A program made the translations under genes and the position numbers. A DNA stretch of 64,000 nt from Actinomadura terrae (GTDB lineage Bacteria; Actinomycetota; Actinomycetes; Streptosporangiales; Streptosporangiaceae). Positions 8,456 to 17,009 of this stretch are shown piece by piece. Location of the stretch: assembly GCF_022751215.1 (NCBI RefSeq), contig NZ_JAICDG010000003.1, positions 372,001 through 436,000 of the forward strand, read 5' to 3'. The notes beneath the pieces are model-generated. The model had not been told where the DNA came from and searched no databases. It worked only from the letters and a program-made list of their open reading frames with translations. How positions within the stretch are numbered: position 1 is the stretch's first letter; every line of letters begins with the position of its first letter.

Positions 8456-8617
8456 CTACTTAGGCGGGTGGCAGCGGGCGCAGGGGCCGGCGGTGAGCCG
8501 GGGGGCCGAGCCGTGCGGGACGAGGTCCATCCGCAGCCGCCCGCAGGCGCAGCGGCTCCAGATGACGGTTCCTTCGCTGGTCAGATGCCGGGAGAGGGTA
8601 CTGTTTCGCTGGCTCAT
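8456..8617 (-). CDS. Small Cys-rich (zinc-ribbon-like) protein
   Basis: A 53-codon ORF on the reverse strand, from an ATG at 8617 to a TAG at 8456, between the convergent end of eda and the divergent LysR gene. It reads MSQRNSTLSRHLTSEG, then WSRCACGRLRMDL and finally CARCHPPK: a CxC pair and a CxxC pair about 22 residues apart, the spacing of a small zinc ribbon. It is divergent from the LysR gene and ends 2 bases after the eda stop. Short size makes it less certain, but the paired cysteines and neat placement argue against chance. Function unknown. Confidence 0.6.
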   Translation of the reverse strand: MSQRNSTLSRHLTSEGTVIWSRCACGRLRMDLVPHGSAPRLTAGPCARCHPPK

Positions 8618-8690
8618 GCAAGCAGTCTGCCCCCGCCGGAACGTGCGCGTCTATTTCACATTTCCAGATCTGATCGTGCAATATGGTGAC

Positions 8691-9623
8691 ATGATTGATC
8701 TGCGGCGGCTGCACATGCTCCGGCTCGTCCACCAGTACGGGACGGTCACCGCGACGGCGGAGGCGATGCACCTCACGCCGTCGGTGGTCTCCCACCATCT
8801 GCGCGAGCTGGCGCGGGAGCTCGGCGTGCCGCTGCTGGAGCCGCAGGGCCGCCGGGTGCGGCTCACCCCGGCGGCGCACCTGCTGATCGGGCACGCGGAC
8901 GCGCTGCACGCCCGCTGGGAGGAGGCCCTCGCCGACCTGGAGTCGCACCGCGCCGGGGTCGCGGGGCCGCTGCGGATCTGCGGGTTCACGACGGCGGTCA
9001 GCGGCCTGATCGCCCCCGCCGCCGGGAACCTGCTGCGCACCGACCCCGACCTGAGCATCGAGATCCGCGAGTGCGACACCGACGTCGCGATGGGCCTGCT
9101 CGCCGCCGGGGAGACCGACCTCGCCGTGATCGAGCCCACCCCCGACGCGCCGCCGCCCGGCGACCCGCGCTTCGACCGGGAGCCGCTGCTGGAGGAGGCC
9201 CTCGACCTGATCGTCCCGGTCGGCCATCCGCTCGCACGGCGCGACACGGCCCGGCTGGAGGACGCGGCGTCCGAGCCCTGGATCAGCGTCGAACCGGACG
9301 GCTGCGCCCACCACCAGCAGGTCATGACCTACTGCGCCGCCGCCGGGTTCACGCCCCGGATCGCCCACAACGCCACGACCTGGTCGGTGATCTGGGCGCT
9401 GGTCGCGAGCGGCCTCGGCGTGTCGCTGGTGCCGAGGCTGGCCGACGGGCTGTCCGACCAGCCCGTCGTCCGGGTGCCGCTGACGGGCGACTCCGTCCCG
9501 AAGCGGCGGGTGCTGACGTGCGTCCGCCGGGGGAGCCGCGCCAACCCGGTGATCGCCCGCGGCCTGGCGGCGCTGTACGAGGTCGTCCCCTCCCAATGTG
9601 ACCGCCTTCCCGCGGCCAGCTGA
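8691..9623 (+). CDS. LysR family transcriptional regulator
   Basis: 310 aa from the ATG at 8691 (MIDLRRLHMLRLVHQYGTVT). Residues 1-60 form the winged helix of LysR proteins (AEAMHLTPSVVSHHLRELAREL), and the rest is the periplasmic-binding-like effector domain (PLRICGFTTAVSGLIAPA, GETDLAVIEP, then WALVASGLGVSLVPRLA). The longer upstream open frame reads through the small Cys-rich ORF on the other strand and is rejected. Its partner promoter may be the 73-base divergent gap to that small ORF. Effector and targets are not visible. The gene converges on the FtsX permease, with only 3 bases between stops. Confidence 0.9.
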   Translation: MIDLRRLHMLRLVHQYGTVTATAEAMHLTPSVVSHHLRELARELGVPLLEPQGRRVRLTPAAHLLIGHADALHARWEEALADLESHRAGVAGPLRICGFTTAVSGLIAPAAGNLLRTDPDLSIEIRECDTDVAMGLLAAGETDLAVIEPTPDAPPPGDPRFDREPLLEEALDLIVPVGHPLARRDTARLEDAASEPWISVEPDGCAHHQQVMTYCAAAGFTPRIAHNATTWSVIWALVASGLGVSLVPRLADGLSDQPVVRVPLTGDSVPKRRVLTCVRRGSRANPVIARGLAALYEVVPSQCDRLPAAS

Positions 9624-9626
9624 CGC

Positions 9627-12215
9627 TCAGTCGGTCGCGATGGCCTGGAGGATGTTCAGCCGCGCGGCGCGGGCGGCGGGCCAGACCGCCGCGACCACGC
9701 CGATCGACGCGGCGGCCGCGACGCACAGCGCGAGGCGCCCGTAGGGCACGGCGAGGACCACCATGCCGTCCTCCCCGCCCGCGATCGCCTTCTGGAGGAC
9801 GACGCCGAGCACGGTCCCGGTCCCCACGCCGAGGACCGCGCCGAACAGCGACACGACGACGGCCTCGTAGCGGATCATCTGGCGGAGCTGGCGGCGCTGG
9901 GTGCCGACCGCGCGCAGCAGCCCGATCTCGCGCGTCCGCTCGGTGACCGCGAGCGCGAGCGTGTTGACGATGCCGAGCGCCGCGACCAGCACCGACAGCA
10001 CCAGCAGCCCGAGGACCAGCTTGAGGAACAGGTCGATCTCGCCCGCCGCGTCGTCCTTGACCTGCGCGCGGTCCTTCAGCTCCAGGTTCGGCCACGGCGC
10101 GAGCGCGGACTCCAGCGCGGCCCGCCGGGCGCCCGCGACCGTCACCTCGACGCGGTCGATCGGCGCGTCCGGGTCGTGGGCGCGGTAGCCCGCCCAGTCG
10201 ATGATCATCGTGGGCGCGGACGGGGTGAGCGACGGCCGGTCGGCGTAGATCCCCGCGATGTGGAACGTTCGCTTCGTCCCATCCTGGTATTCGCCGGGGA
10301 TCGTGCTGCCGACTTTCCATCCGTGGTCGCGGGCGACGCTGCGGCCGACCAGCAGGTCCTCGCCGTGCACGGCCGCCGTGCCCTCCTGGAGCGGGAGCCG
10401 GAAGTGGGCGAGCAGCTCGCCTGGCGAACCGGTGGTCGCGGTGCGCACTGCGCCGTCCAGCCGGAACCTGGCCGTCCGGACGGGGATCGCCGCGCGGACG
10501 CCCGGCACCCGCGCCACCGCCGCGCCCGCGCCCGCCTCGACCGGCGTGACCTGGCTGCGCCCGGTGACCTGGTAGTCGGCGGTCAGCGCGGCGTCCAGCT
10601 GCCGGTCGACCGAGGCCGCCATCGACTGGACGATGATCGAGACGGTCGCGATCAGCGCCAGCCCGATCGTCAGCGCCGACGCGGTCGCCGACGTCTGGCG
10701 GGGATCGCGGGTCGCGTTGCGGGCGCCCATCCGCCCGGCGCCGCCGCGCAGCCGCGCGAACGGGCGGCCGAGCACGCCGGTCACCGGACGGCTCAGCGCG
10801 GGCGAGACCACCACGACCCCCGCGAACAGCAGCGCCGCCCCGGCCCCCGCGAGCGTGAGGCCGGACGTCCCGTCCCCCGCGAGCCCGGCCCCGGCCAGGG
10901 CGGCGCCGATCGCCAGCACCGCGCATCCCGCGAGGACGCGGCGCCGCAGCGGGCGGGGCGGCGCCGCGTCCTCGCGCAGCGCCGCGACCGGCGGGGTCCG
11001 CGCCGCGCGCCGCGCCGGGACGAACGCGGCGGCCAGCGTCACCGCCGTCCCCACCAGGTACGCGGCGAGGACGGCGGACGCGGGCAGCGCGAGCGGCCCG
11101 AACGGCAGCTCCTCCCCGCCGGTGACCAGCGTCATCAGCTTCGCGAGCCCGACCGCGACCCCGGCCCCCGCCGCGAGGCCGAGCGTCGAGCCCGCGAGGC
11201 CCACCCCGGCCGCCTCGCCGAGGATCGAGCGCGTCACCTGCCCGCGCGAGGCCCCGACCGCGCGCAGCAGCGCCAGCTCCCGGACCCGCCCGCCGACCAG
11301 CATCGCGAACGTGTTGAAGATGATGAACGACCCGACGAACACCGCGATCAGCGCGAACACCAGCAGGAACGTCCGCATGATCTTGATGATGTCCTGGAGC
11401 GGCCCGGCCTGCTCGTCGGCCGCCTTCTCGCCGGTGACAGCTTCCAGGCCCGGCGGGAGGACGGCGGCGACCGCGTCGCGCAGCCGCTCCTGGGTCACGC
11501 CGCCGTCCGCGTGCACGACGATCCGCTCGTAGGTGCCGGGACGCTGCCCCAGCAGGCGCGGCGCGGCGCCGGGCGCGAACGCGGTCATCGAGATCGAGGA
11601 GCCGAGCGCGGAGTCGCCGACCCGGAACAGGCCGGTCAGCCGGAACGTCCGCTTCCCGGAGCGCAGCGCGACCGTGACCCGGTCGCCGACCCGGTAGCCG
11701 GCGTCGCGGGCGGTGGTGACGTCCATGGCGATCTCGTCGGGCGCGCGCGGCGGCGCCCCGGCGGTGAGGCGGGTCAGCGACAGGTCGCGGTCGCCGCTCC
11801 ACGCCACCCCTATCTGCGGATCCGCCCCGACGATCCTCCCCCGCCGGTCGACGGCGGCCGCGAACCCGGTGACGACGCCCTCCGCCTTCGCGACGCCGGG
11901 CGCGCGCCGGACGGCCACCAGCGCCGACGCGGGCACCGGACGCGATCCCGCGCGCTCACCCGGCCCGGTCTGGAACGACTGCCGCGCCCGGACGACCGTG
12001 TCCGTCCCGCGCCCGAGGTCGTCGAAGGCGCGGTCGAACGAGCGGCTCAGCGTGGCCGAGAAGATCAGCGTGCCGGAGACGAACGCGACGCCCGCGAGGA
12101 CCGCCACCACCGATAGCAGCAGGCGGGCGCGGTGCGCGGCCAGCCCACGGAATACGAGCTTCACCATCATGGCCACGATTCGACCGGTGCGGGGTGGGGC
12201 GGCGGCAGGGCGCAT
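9627..12215 (-). CDS. FtsX/MacB-type ABC transporter permease (two-domain)
   Basis: 862 aa from an ATG at 12215 preceded by GGAGG with 5-base spacing. The layout is duplicated: N-terminal membrane helix (LLLSVVAVLAGVAFVSGTLIF), MacB-like periplasmic domain, a first FtsX block (FLLVFALIAVFVGSFIIFNTFAMLV), a central pair of helices, a further helix and periplasmic domain (about 490-740), and a last FtsX block (LVLGLLVLSVLVAALGIVNTLALAV then GLLRAVGTQRRQLRQMIRYEA). Such permeases export or move lipids or lipoproteins and need a separate ATPase of the LolD type. No ATPase gene lies next to it here, so the partner must be elsewhere or lost. It is divergent from the sensor kinase. Confidence 0.9.
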   Translation of the reverse strand: MRPAAAPPRTGRIVAMMVKLVFRGLAAHRARLLLSVVAVLAGVAFVSGTLIFSATLSRSFDRAFDDLGRGTDTVVRARQSFQTGPGERAGSRPVPASALVAVRRAPGVAKAEGVVTGFAAAVDRRGRIVGADPQIGVAWSGDRDLSLTRLTAGAPPRAPDEIAMDVTTARDAGYRVGDRVTVALRSGKRTFRLTGLFRVGDSALGSSISMTAFAPGAAPRLLGQRPGTYERIVVHADGGVTQERLRDAVAAVLPPGLEAVTGEKAADEQAGPLQDIIKIMRTFLLVFALIAVFVGSFIIFNTFAMLVGGRVRELALLRAVGASRGQVTRSILGEAAGVGLAGSTLGLAAGAGVAVGLAKLMTLVTGGEELPFGPLALPASAVLAAYLVGTAVTLAAAFVPARRAARTPPVAALREDAAPPRPLRRRVLAGCAVLAIGAALAGAGLAGDGTSGLTLAGAGAALLFAGVVVVSPALSRPVTGVLGRPFARLRGGAGRMGARNATRDPRQTSATASALTIGLALIATVSIIVQSMAASVDRQLDAALTADYQVTGRSQVTPVEAGAGAAVARVPGVRAAIPVRTARFRLDGAVRTATTGSPGELLAHFRLPLQEGTAAVHGEDLLVGRSVARDHGWKVGSTIPGEYQDGTKRTFHIAGIYADRPSLTPSAPTMIIDWAGYRAHDPDAPIDRVEVTVAGARRAALESALAPWPNLELKDRAQVKDDAAGEIDLFLKLVLGLLVLSVLVAALGIVNTLALAVTERTREIGLLRAVGTQRRQLRQMIRYEAVVVSLFGAVLGVGTGTVLGVVLQKAIAGGEDGMVVLAVPYGRLALCVAAAASIGVVAAVWPAARAARLNILQAIATD

Positions 12216-12317
12216 CGTCGCCTCCGCGTTCCGCCCGCGCCCTACGAACGGCAGGCCGCACCCGACTTTCGTAGGGCTCGCGGGCGGGGAACGGGTGCGT
12301 ACGGTGGGCCCGTGCGC

Positions 12318-13607
12318 ATGACACTGCCGTTCACGCTCCCCGGACGCGACCGCGCCGCGGACGCCGTGGCCGTGGTGCTCGCGCTGGCGCTGAGCCTGGA
12401 GACGGCGACGGGCCCGGACTCGGTCCTGCGCGGCTACGGCGGCGCGACGGCCGTGGTGGTGGCGGTGCCCGCGCTCGCGCTGGCGGTCCGCCGCCGGTTC
12501 CCGATGACGGTCGCCTGGCTCACGGTCGCGCTCGCCGCGCTGCTGGACGTCGTCGAACGCCTCGCGCCCGGCGCGCTGCTGCGCGAGGGCGCGCCCGGCG
12601 CGTTCGCCCCGATCCTGTGGTGGCCGCCCGCGCTGCCGTTCGCCGCCTACGCCGCGATGGCCTTCCCCCGCGACACGGACCGCCCCGTCTGGGTGCGGGG
12701 GCTGCCGGTCGCCGTGCTCGTCCCGCTGGTCGGCCTCACCCAGGAGGTGATCCCCGACGGGTCGATCCGGCGCGTCTCCGGGCAGGAGACGTCCTCGGTC
12801 GAGGTGATGGTCTTCCGCGGGCTGGTGGTGCTGGTCGCGGCGGCGCTGCTCGGCATGTACGTGGCGGCGCGGCGCCGCGTCCTGGCGGGGCTGACCGAGC
12901 GGGCCGAGCGCGCCGAGCGGGAGCGGCACCTGCTCGCCGAGCGGGCGCGGACCGAGGAGCGCGCCCGGCTCGCCGCCGAGATGCACGACGTCGTCGCGCA
13001 CCGGGTGACGCTGATGGTGCTGCGCGCGGGCGCGCTGCGGGTCAGGGCGCCCGACGAGGAGACCCGCGCCGCCGCCGACGCGCTGCGCGACGACGGCTGC
13101 CACGCGCTGGAGGAGCTGCGCGACGTCATCGGCCTGCTGCGGCGCGACGCCGGGGACGCGGGCGCGGCCCCCGCCCCCGCGTCGGGGCCGCTGCCCGACC
13201 TGTCCGCGCTGGTCGCCGAGTCCGCCGCCGTCGGCGTCCGGGTCGAGCTGGTCGAACGCGGGGAGCCCGCGCCCGCCTCGCCCGCCGTCGGACGCACCGC
13301 CTACCGGGTCGTCCAGGAGGCGCTGACCAACGCGCGCAAGCACGCGCCGGGCGCCGCCGTCCGGGTGGAGGCCCGCTACCGCGCCGACGGCGTCCGGCTG
13401 ACGGTGCTCAGCGCCGCCCCGGAGCGCGAGCCGGACGCGGCGCTCGCCGCCCTCGCCGCCAGCGGCTCCGGGACGGGCCTCGCCGGGCTGCGCGAGCGCG
13501 TCGAGACCGTCGGCGGCACCTTCTCGGCGGGCCCGAGCGGGGACGGGTTCCGCGTCGAGGCGTCGCTTCCCGCCTACGTCCCGCTGCCGGCGCCGCCCGC
13601 GCCCTGA
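12318..13607 (+). CDS. NarL-family sensor histidine kinase (orphan)
   Basis: 429 aa from the ATG at 12318 (a GTG six bases earlier is possible). The first about 190 residues carry four or five hydrophobic segments (AVAVVLALALSL, AVVVAVPALALAV, LPVAVLVPLVGLTQ, GLVVLVAAALLGMYVAARR). Then a HisKA_3 dimerisation domain with the phospho-acceptor in RLAAEMHDVVAHRVTLM, and a HATPase with N box VVQEALTNARKHAPG and G box GTGLAGLRERVETVGG. This class phosphorylates a LuxR-type response regulator, normally the next gene. Here the next gene, overlapping convergently by 34 bases, is a DUF1707 protein, so the regulator is missing from the neighbourhood. Divergence from the FtsX permease suggests it controls that transporter. 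Confidence 0.9.
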   Translation: MTLPFTLPGRDRAADAVAVVLALALSLETATGPDSVLRGYGGATAVVVAVPALALAVRRRFPMTVAWLTVALAALLDVVERLAPGALLREGAPGAFAPILWWPPALPFAAYAAMAFPRDTDRPVWVRGLPVAVLVPLVGLTQEVIPDGSIRRVSGQETSSVEVMVFRGLVVLVAAALLGMYVAARRRVLAGLTERAERAERERHLLAERARTEERARLAAEMHDVVAHRVTLMVLRAGALRVRAPDEETRAAADALRDDGCHALEELRDVIGLLRRDAGDAGAAPAPASGPLPDLSALVAESAAVGVRVELVERGEPAPASPAVGRTAYRVVQEALTNARKHAPGAAVRVEARYRADGVRLTVLSAAPEREPDAALAALAASGSGTGLAGLRERVETVGGTFSAGPSGDGFRVEASLPAYVPLPAPPAP

Positions 13608-14029
13608 CGGTGCGCGAGCCGGTGCCTGAGCGTCATCAGGATCGCCCGCACCACCCAGAGGGCCAGCGCCACCTGGAGGACGACCAGGAACCCCGTCCCC
13701 GGGCCCATCGTGAACGCCAGCACCAGGAACAGCCCGAGCAGCAGCGGGAACGGCGGACCATGGCGGTGTCCCCGGTGATGGTGGCGGCGTTCGCGACGTG
13801 CGGGCGCCGTCTTCGGCACCGCCAGGCCCTTCGGGTCGGGCAGGTCGCGGACGATCACCTCGAGGTCGCCGCGGGTCTTGGCGGCGAGCGTCGTGCCGAG
13901 CCGCTCGTCGAGTTCGGCGCGGTCGAGCCGTCCGGCCGCGAAATGGTCGTGCAGGGCGACCATGACCGCGTCGCGCTCGGCGTCGCCGACACGGAGGTCG
14001 GCGACGCCGGTGCCGTCCAGGGTCGTCAC
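13574..14029 (-). CDS. DUF1707 domain membrane protein
   Basis: 151 aa. It starts at a GTG overlapping the PadR stop (GTGA). Residues about 8-60 are a DUF1707 domain: LRVGDAERDAVMVALHDHF, GRLDRAELDERLGTTLAAKT and DLEVIVRDLP. A His/Arg-rich stretch (RRERRHHHRGHRHG) precedes two hydrophobic segments (FPLLLGLFLVLAFTM and GFLVVLQVALALWVVRAIL). The protein is likely membrane-bound with the DUF1707 domain in the cytoplasm. Role unknown; the domain often accompanies PadR-type regulators in actinomycetes, as here. Its 3' end overlaps the sensor-kinase gene by 34 bases on the other strand. Confidence 0.87.
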   Translation of the reverse strand: MTTLDGTGVADLRVGDAERDAVMVALHDHFAAGRLDRAELDERLGTTLAAKTRGDLEVIVRDLPDPKGLAVPKTAPARRERRHHHRGHRHGPPFPLLLGLFLVLAFTMGPGTGFLVVLQVALALWVVRAILMTLRHRLAHRQGAGGAGSGT

Positions 14030-14826
14030 GCCGGTTCCTCGCCAGAGTTCCCAGTGGTGGGGCCCGCGTCGGTGGGGCCCGCGTCGGCCTCGCCCGCGTG
14101 CGGCTCCTCGTCGGCGTGCGGCTCTTCGTCGGCGAGGACGCGGTAGAGCGCGCGCCGGGCCTCGGAGATGATCTCGGTGGCCCGCCTGACCTGCGCCGGT
14201 GTCCCGGAGTGGACGATCTGCATCACCGCCGCGCCCGTCTGCGCGACCTGCCGGAACAGGTCGGGCGCGCCCTCGCCGAAGTCGGGCGCCATCTGCGCCC
14301 ACGGCTCGTCCAGCTCGTCGGCGTGCTCGGCCACGTAGGCGCCGCCCTCGGCGGTGAGCCGGTAGGTGCGGCGCCCGCCGGCCTCCTCGGCGACGATCAG
14401 CCCCTCGTCCGCGAGCTGCTGGAGCGCCGGGTAGACCGCGCCGGGGCTCGGCTTCCACGCCTCGCCGCTGCGCTCGTCGATCTCCTGGATGATCTGGTAG
14501 CCGTTGCGCGGCTCCTCGGCGAGCAGGGCGAGGATCGCCGCGCGGACGTTGCCCTTGGGCGCCTTGCGTCCCCGCCCCCATGGGCCGCGCCCGCCGCCGC
14601 GTCCCCAGGGCGGACGGCCGCCGCCGGGCCCGAACCCGCCGGGCGGCCCCCACTGCCAGGGCCCGCCGTGCGCGCGCGCATCCCCGTGCCCATGGCCATG
14701 GCCCGGCCCGAAGCCGTGCTCATGTCCGTGTCCGTGCCGGGACGCCGCGTGCGCGGCCTTCGCGCCGATCGCCGCCGCCGCGACCGCCCAGCGCCAGTCG
14801 GGTCCGCTCCGGTGTGTCGTTCCCAT
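14026..14826 (-). CDS. PadR family transcriptional regulator with His/Gly-rich N-terminus
   Basis: 266 aa from an ATG at 14826 with AGAAGGTGG eight bases upstream. The first about 90 residues are a low-complexity His/Gly/Pro segment (HGHGHEHGFGPGHGHGHG, then WGPPGGFGPGGGRPPWG), a possible metal-binding or flexible tail. The PadR winged helix follows (NVRAAILALLAEEPRNGYQI, then GAWKPSPGAVYPALQQL-type motif seen as EAWKPSPGAVYPALQQL, and RTYRLTAEGGAYV), then a helical dimerisation region. It should repress its own operon together with DUF1707; a palindromic element lies just upstream. Ligand unknown. The tail EEPHADEEPHAGEADAG contains a small duplication. Confidence 0.88.
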   Translation of the reverse strand: MGTTHRSGPDWRWAVAAAAIGAKAAHAASRHGHGHEHGFGPGHGHGHGDARAHGGPWQWGPPGGFGPGGGRPPWGRGGGRGPWGRGRKAPKGNVRAAILALLAEEPRNGYQIIQEIDERSGEAWKPSPGAVYPALQQLADEGLIVAEEAGGRRTYRLTAEGGAYVAEHADELDEPWAQMAPDFGEGAPDLFRQVAQTGAAVMQIVHSGTPAQVRRATEIISEARRALYRVLADEEPHADEEPHAGEADAGPTDAGPTTGNSGEEPA

Positions 14827-14843
14827 GTTCACCACCACCTTCT

Positions 14844-14886
14844 GAGATCTCTCTATGATCTCTCGCGATAGGACAACGATATATCG
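14844..14886 (-). promoter_or_regulatory. Candidate PadR operator/promoter
   Basis: Upstream of the PadR gene there is a perfect 10-bp palindrome CGATATATCG (14877-14886) and, closer to the gene, a direct repeat GAGAGATC-ATA-GAGAGATC read on the reverse strand (around 14848-14866). The region is AT-rich compared with the surroundings. The position fits autorepression by PadR; the exact bound site is inference. Confidence 0.5.
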
Positions 14887-15014
14887 AAGACGTACGGTTC
14901 GGGAAGATGGTTCCCGCGAAAGTCGCGCGTCCGGCGCGTCGCGGACGCCTCCCGGATCGGGCCATGGTCGTCTGACCGGCGGAAATACTGGGTAACCACC
15001 CCTGTGGGGGGACG

Positions 15015-16997
15015 ATGGGGACGGACGAGGCGGTGACCGCGCCGGACGCGGTCGTGTCCCGGGGCGGCGCGGTCGCGCGCGGGCGCCTGCGGGGCGAGCT
15101 GCTGCTGGGCCTGGCGGTCTTCGGCCTGTACGCGCTGGTCGTGATGCTGCCGCAGGACGCCAGGGAGCGGGCCGCGCGCGGGCACGGCCGCGCGCTCTAC
15201 GACCTTGAGCGGACGCTCCGGCTGGACGTGGAGCGGACGCTGAACGGCTGGCTCGCCCATCAGCCGGTCTGGCGCGTCCTGGCCAACTACGAGTACGCGA
15301 TCACCTACATCGCGAGCGCGGTCGCGCTGCTCTCCTGGCTGTACCTGCGGCACCCCGAGCGCTACCGGACGGCGCGCAACGCGTTCCTGCTGATCAACCT
15401 GGTCGGGATCGCGTGCTTCGCGCTGTACCCGGTGATGCCGCCCCGGCTGATGCCCGAGCTCGGGTTCGTCGACACGGTCCGGGAGGGCCGCACGTGGGGG
15501 TCGTGGGGATCGCCGCTGGTCGAGCACGCCGACCGGTTCGCGGCCGTCCCGTCCCTGCACATGGCCTGGACGCTGTGGGTCGGCGTCGAGCTGGCCCGGG
15601 TGTCGGCGCGGCGGTGGGTGCAGTCGCTGAACGCCGTCCACATCCTGCTCACGCTGTATGTGATCATGGCGACCGCGAACCACTACCTGCTGGACGCGGC
15701 GGCCGCCGTCCCGCTGGTGGGCCTCGCGGTGTACGGCGCCGAGCGCGCCGCCCCGCGCGGCGCGGACGAGCGGGTCCGCGCCCCCGACGCGTTCTTCCTG
15801 GCCGTGGAGACCCCGGAGGCGCCCCAGCACGCCGGAGGGCTGATCGTCCTGGACACGGCGCGGGCGCCGGTGACCCGCGCGGACCTCGTCGCCCTCGTCG
15901 CCGCGCGGCTCGGCGACCATCCCCGGTTCCGGCAGCGGCTCGCGGACGGCGGCCGGTGGCGGCGGCCCGTCTGGCGCGACCACCCGGCGATCGACTGGGC
16001 CTGGCACGTCCAGGAGCGCCGCGTGGACGGCATGGCCGGGCTGCGCGCCGTGGTCGCGGAGCTCCAGTCCGAGCCGCTGCCCCGCGACCGGCCGCTGTGG
16101 CGGATGATCCTGCTGACCGGCGTCGCGCCGGGACGCGACGCCGTCGTGTTCCTCATGCACCACGTCGTCGCCGACGGCGTCGGGGTCGTCGCGCACGCGA
16201 TGGCGCTGATGGAGCCTCACCAGCTCGGCTACGGCGCGGCGGGGCGCCGCCGCCGGCCCGTCCGGGAGGCGCTCGCGACCGCGGCGGGGCTCGGGCAGCT
16301 CGCCACGGACGCGGCGCGCCCCGCGCGGCTGCCCGCCGCCGGGACGTCCGAGCGCCGGTTCGGGAGCCTGCTCGTCCCGCTCGACCTGGCCCGGGACGTC
16401 GCGCGGCGGCACGGCGTGCGCGTCACCGACGTCGTGCTGTGCGCGGTGGCGGGCGGGCTGCACCGGGTGCTGCGCGAGACGCCGGGCGCGGGCGACTCCT
16501 GCCGGGTCGCGGTGCCGCTGATGATGCGCTCGCCGGGCGACGGCGCGGAGGGCAACCACACCAGCGCCGTCATGGTCGACCTGCCGCTCGGCAAGATGGC
16601 CGAGGCCGACCGGCTCGCCGAGATCGCGCGGCGCACCCGCGTGCTGCGGTCGGGGACGCGCCCGCTCGCCGCCTGGTTCGTGATGCGGCACGCCGGACGG
16701 GTCATGCCCGCCCCGCTGCACGCCCGTTTCGCCCGTTACGCCTACAGCGCCCGGTTCCTCCAGGGCATCGTGTCGAGCCTGCCGGGCCCGGACCGGCGGC
16801 TGCGGCTGGCGGGCGCCCCGCTGCTGGAGGTCTACCCGGTGATCCCGCTCGCGCCCGGAGCGCCGCTCGCGGCCGGGGCGCTCGGCGTCGACCGCGACCT
16901 GTGCTTCGGCGTCTGCGCCGACCCCGGCCTCGTGCCCGACGCCGACCGCATGACCGACGCGATCGCCGAGGTCGTCCGCGAACTCGGCGCCGACTAG
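15015..16997 (+). CDS. PAP2 phosphatase-like / WS-DGAT acyltransferase fusion protein
   Basis: 660 aa. Residues 1-240 are a membrane PAP2/inositolphosphotransferase-like domain with about six hydrophobic segments and the motifs VPSLHMAW (178-185) and ANHYLLDAA (221-229), which supply the catalytic His residues and Asp. Residues about 255-660 are a wax-ester/diacylglycerol acyltransferase domain with the active-site motif MHHVVADGVGVV (HHxxxDG at 382-388) and the late PLMMRSPGDGAEGNHTSAVMV. PAP2 enzymes make diacylglycerol from phosphatidate, and the second domain could then acylate it, so a lipid-storage role is a reasonable inference. GGGGGG precedes the ATG by 3 bases. It converges on hpnH with 12 bases between stops. 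Confidence 0.88.
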   Translation: MGTDEAVTAPDAVVSRGGAVARGRLRGELLLGLAVFGLYALVVMLPQDARERAARGHGRALYDLERTLRLDVERTLNGWLAHQPVWRVLANYEYAITYIASAVALLSWLYLRHPERYRTARNAFLLINLVGIACFALYPVMPPRLMPELGFVDTVREGRTWGSWGSPLVEHADRFAAVPSLHMAWTLWVGVELARVSARRWVQSLNAVHILLTLYVIMATANHYLLDAAAAVPLVGLAVYGAERAAPRGADERVRAPDAFFLAVETPEAPQHAGGLIVLDTARAPVTRADLVALVAARLGDHPRFRQRLADGGRWRRPVWRDHPAIDWAWHVQERRVDGMAGLRAVVAELQSEPLPRDRPLWRMILLTGVAPGRDAVVFLMHHVVADGVGVVAHAMALMEPHQLGYGAAGRRRRPVREALATAAGLGQLATDAARPARLPAAGTSERRFGSLLVPLDLARDVARRHGVRVTDVVLCAVAGGLHRVLRETPGAGDSCRVAVPLMMRSPGDGAEGNHTSAVMVDLPLGKMAEADRLAEIARRTRVLRSGTRPLAAWFVMRHAGRVMPAPLHARFARYAYSARFLQGIVSSLPGPDRRLRLAGAPLLEVYPVIPLAPGAPLAAGALGVDRDLCFGVCADPGLVPDADRMTDAIAEVVRELGAD

Positions 16998-17009
16998 CCC
17001 GGGACGGAC

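Noticed and set aside
12316..13343. N-terminal extension of the FtsX permease
   Set aside because: The 376 extra residues overlap the sensor kinase on the opposite strand and are low-complexity; a strong ribosome-binding site marks the start at 12215.
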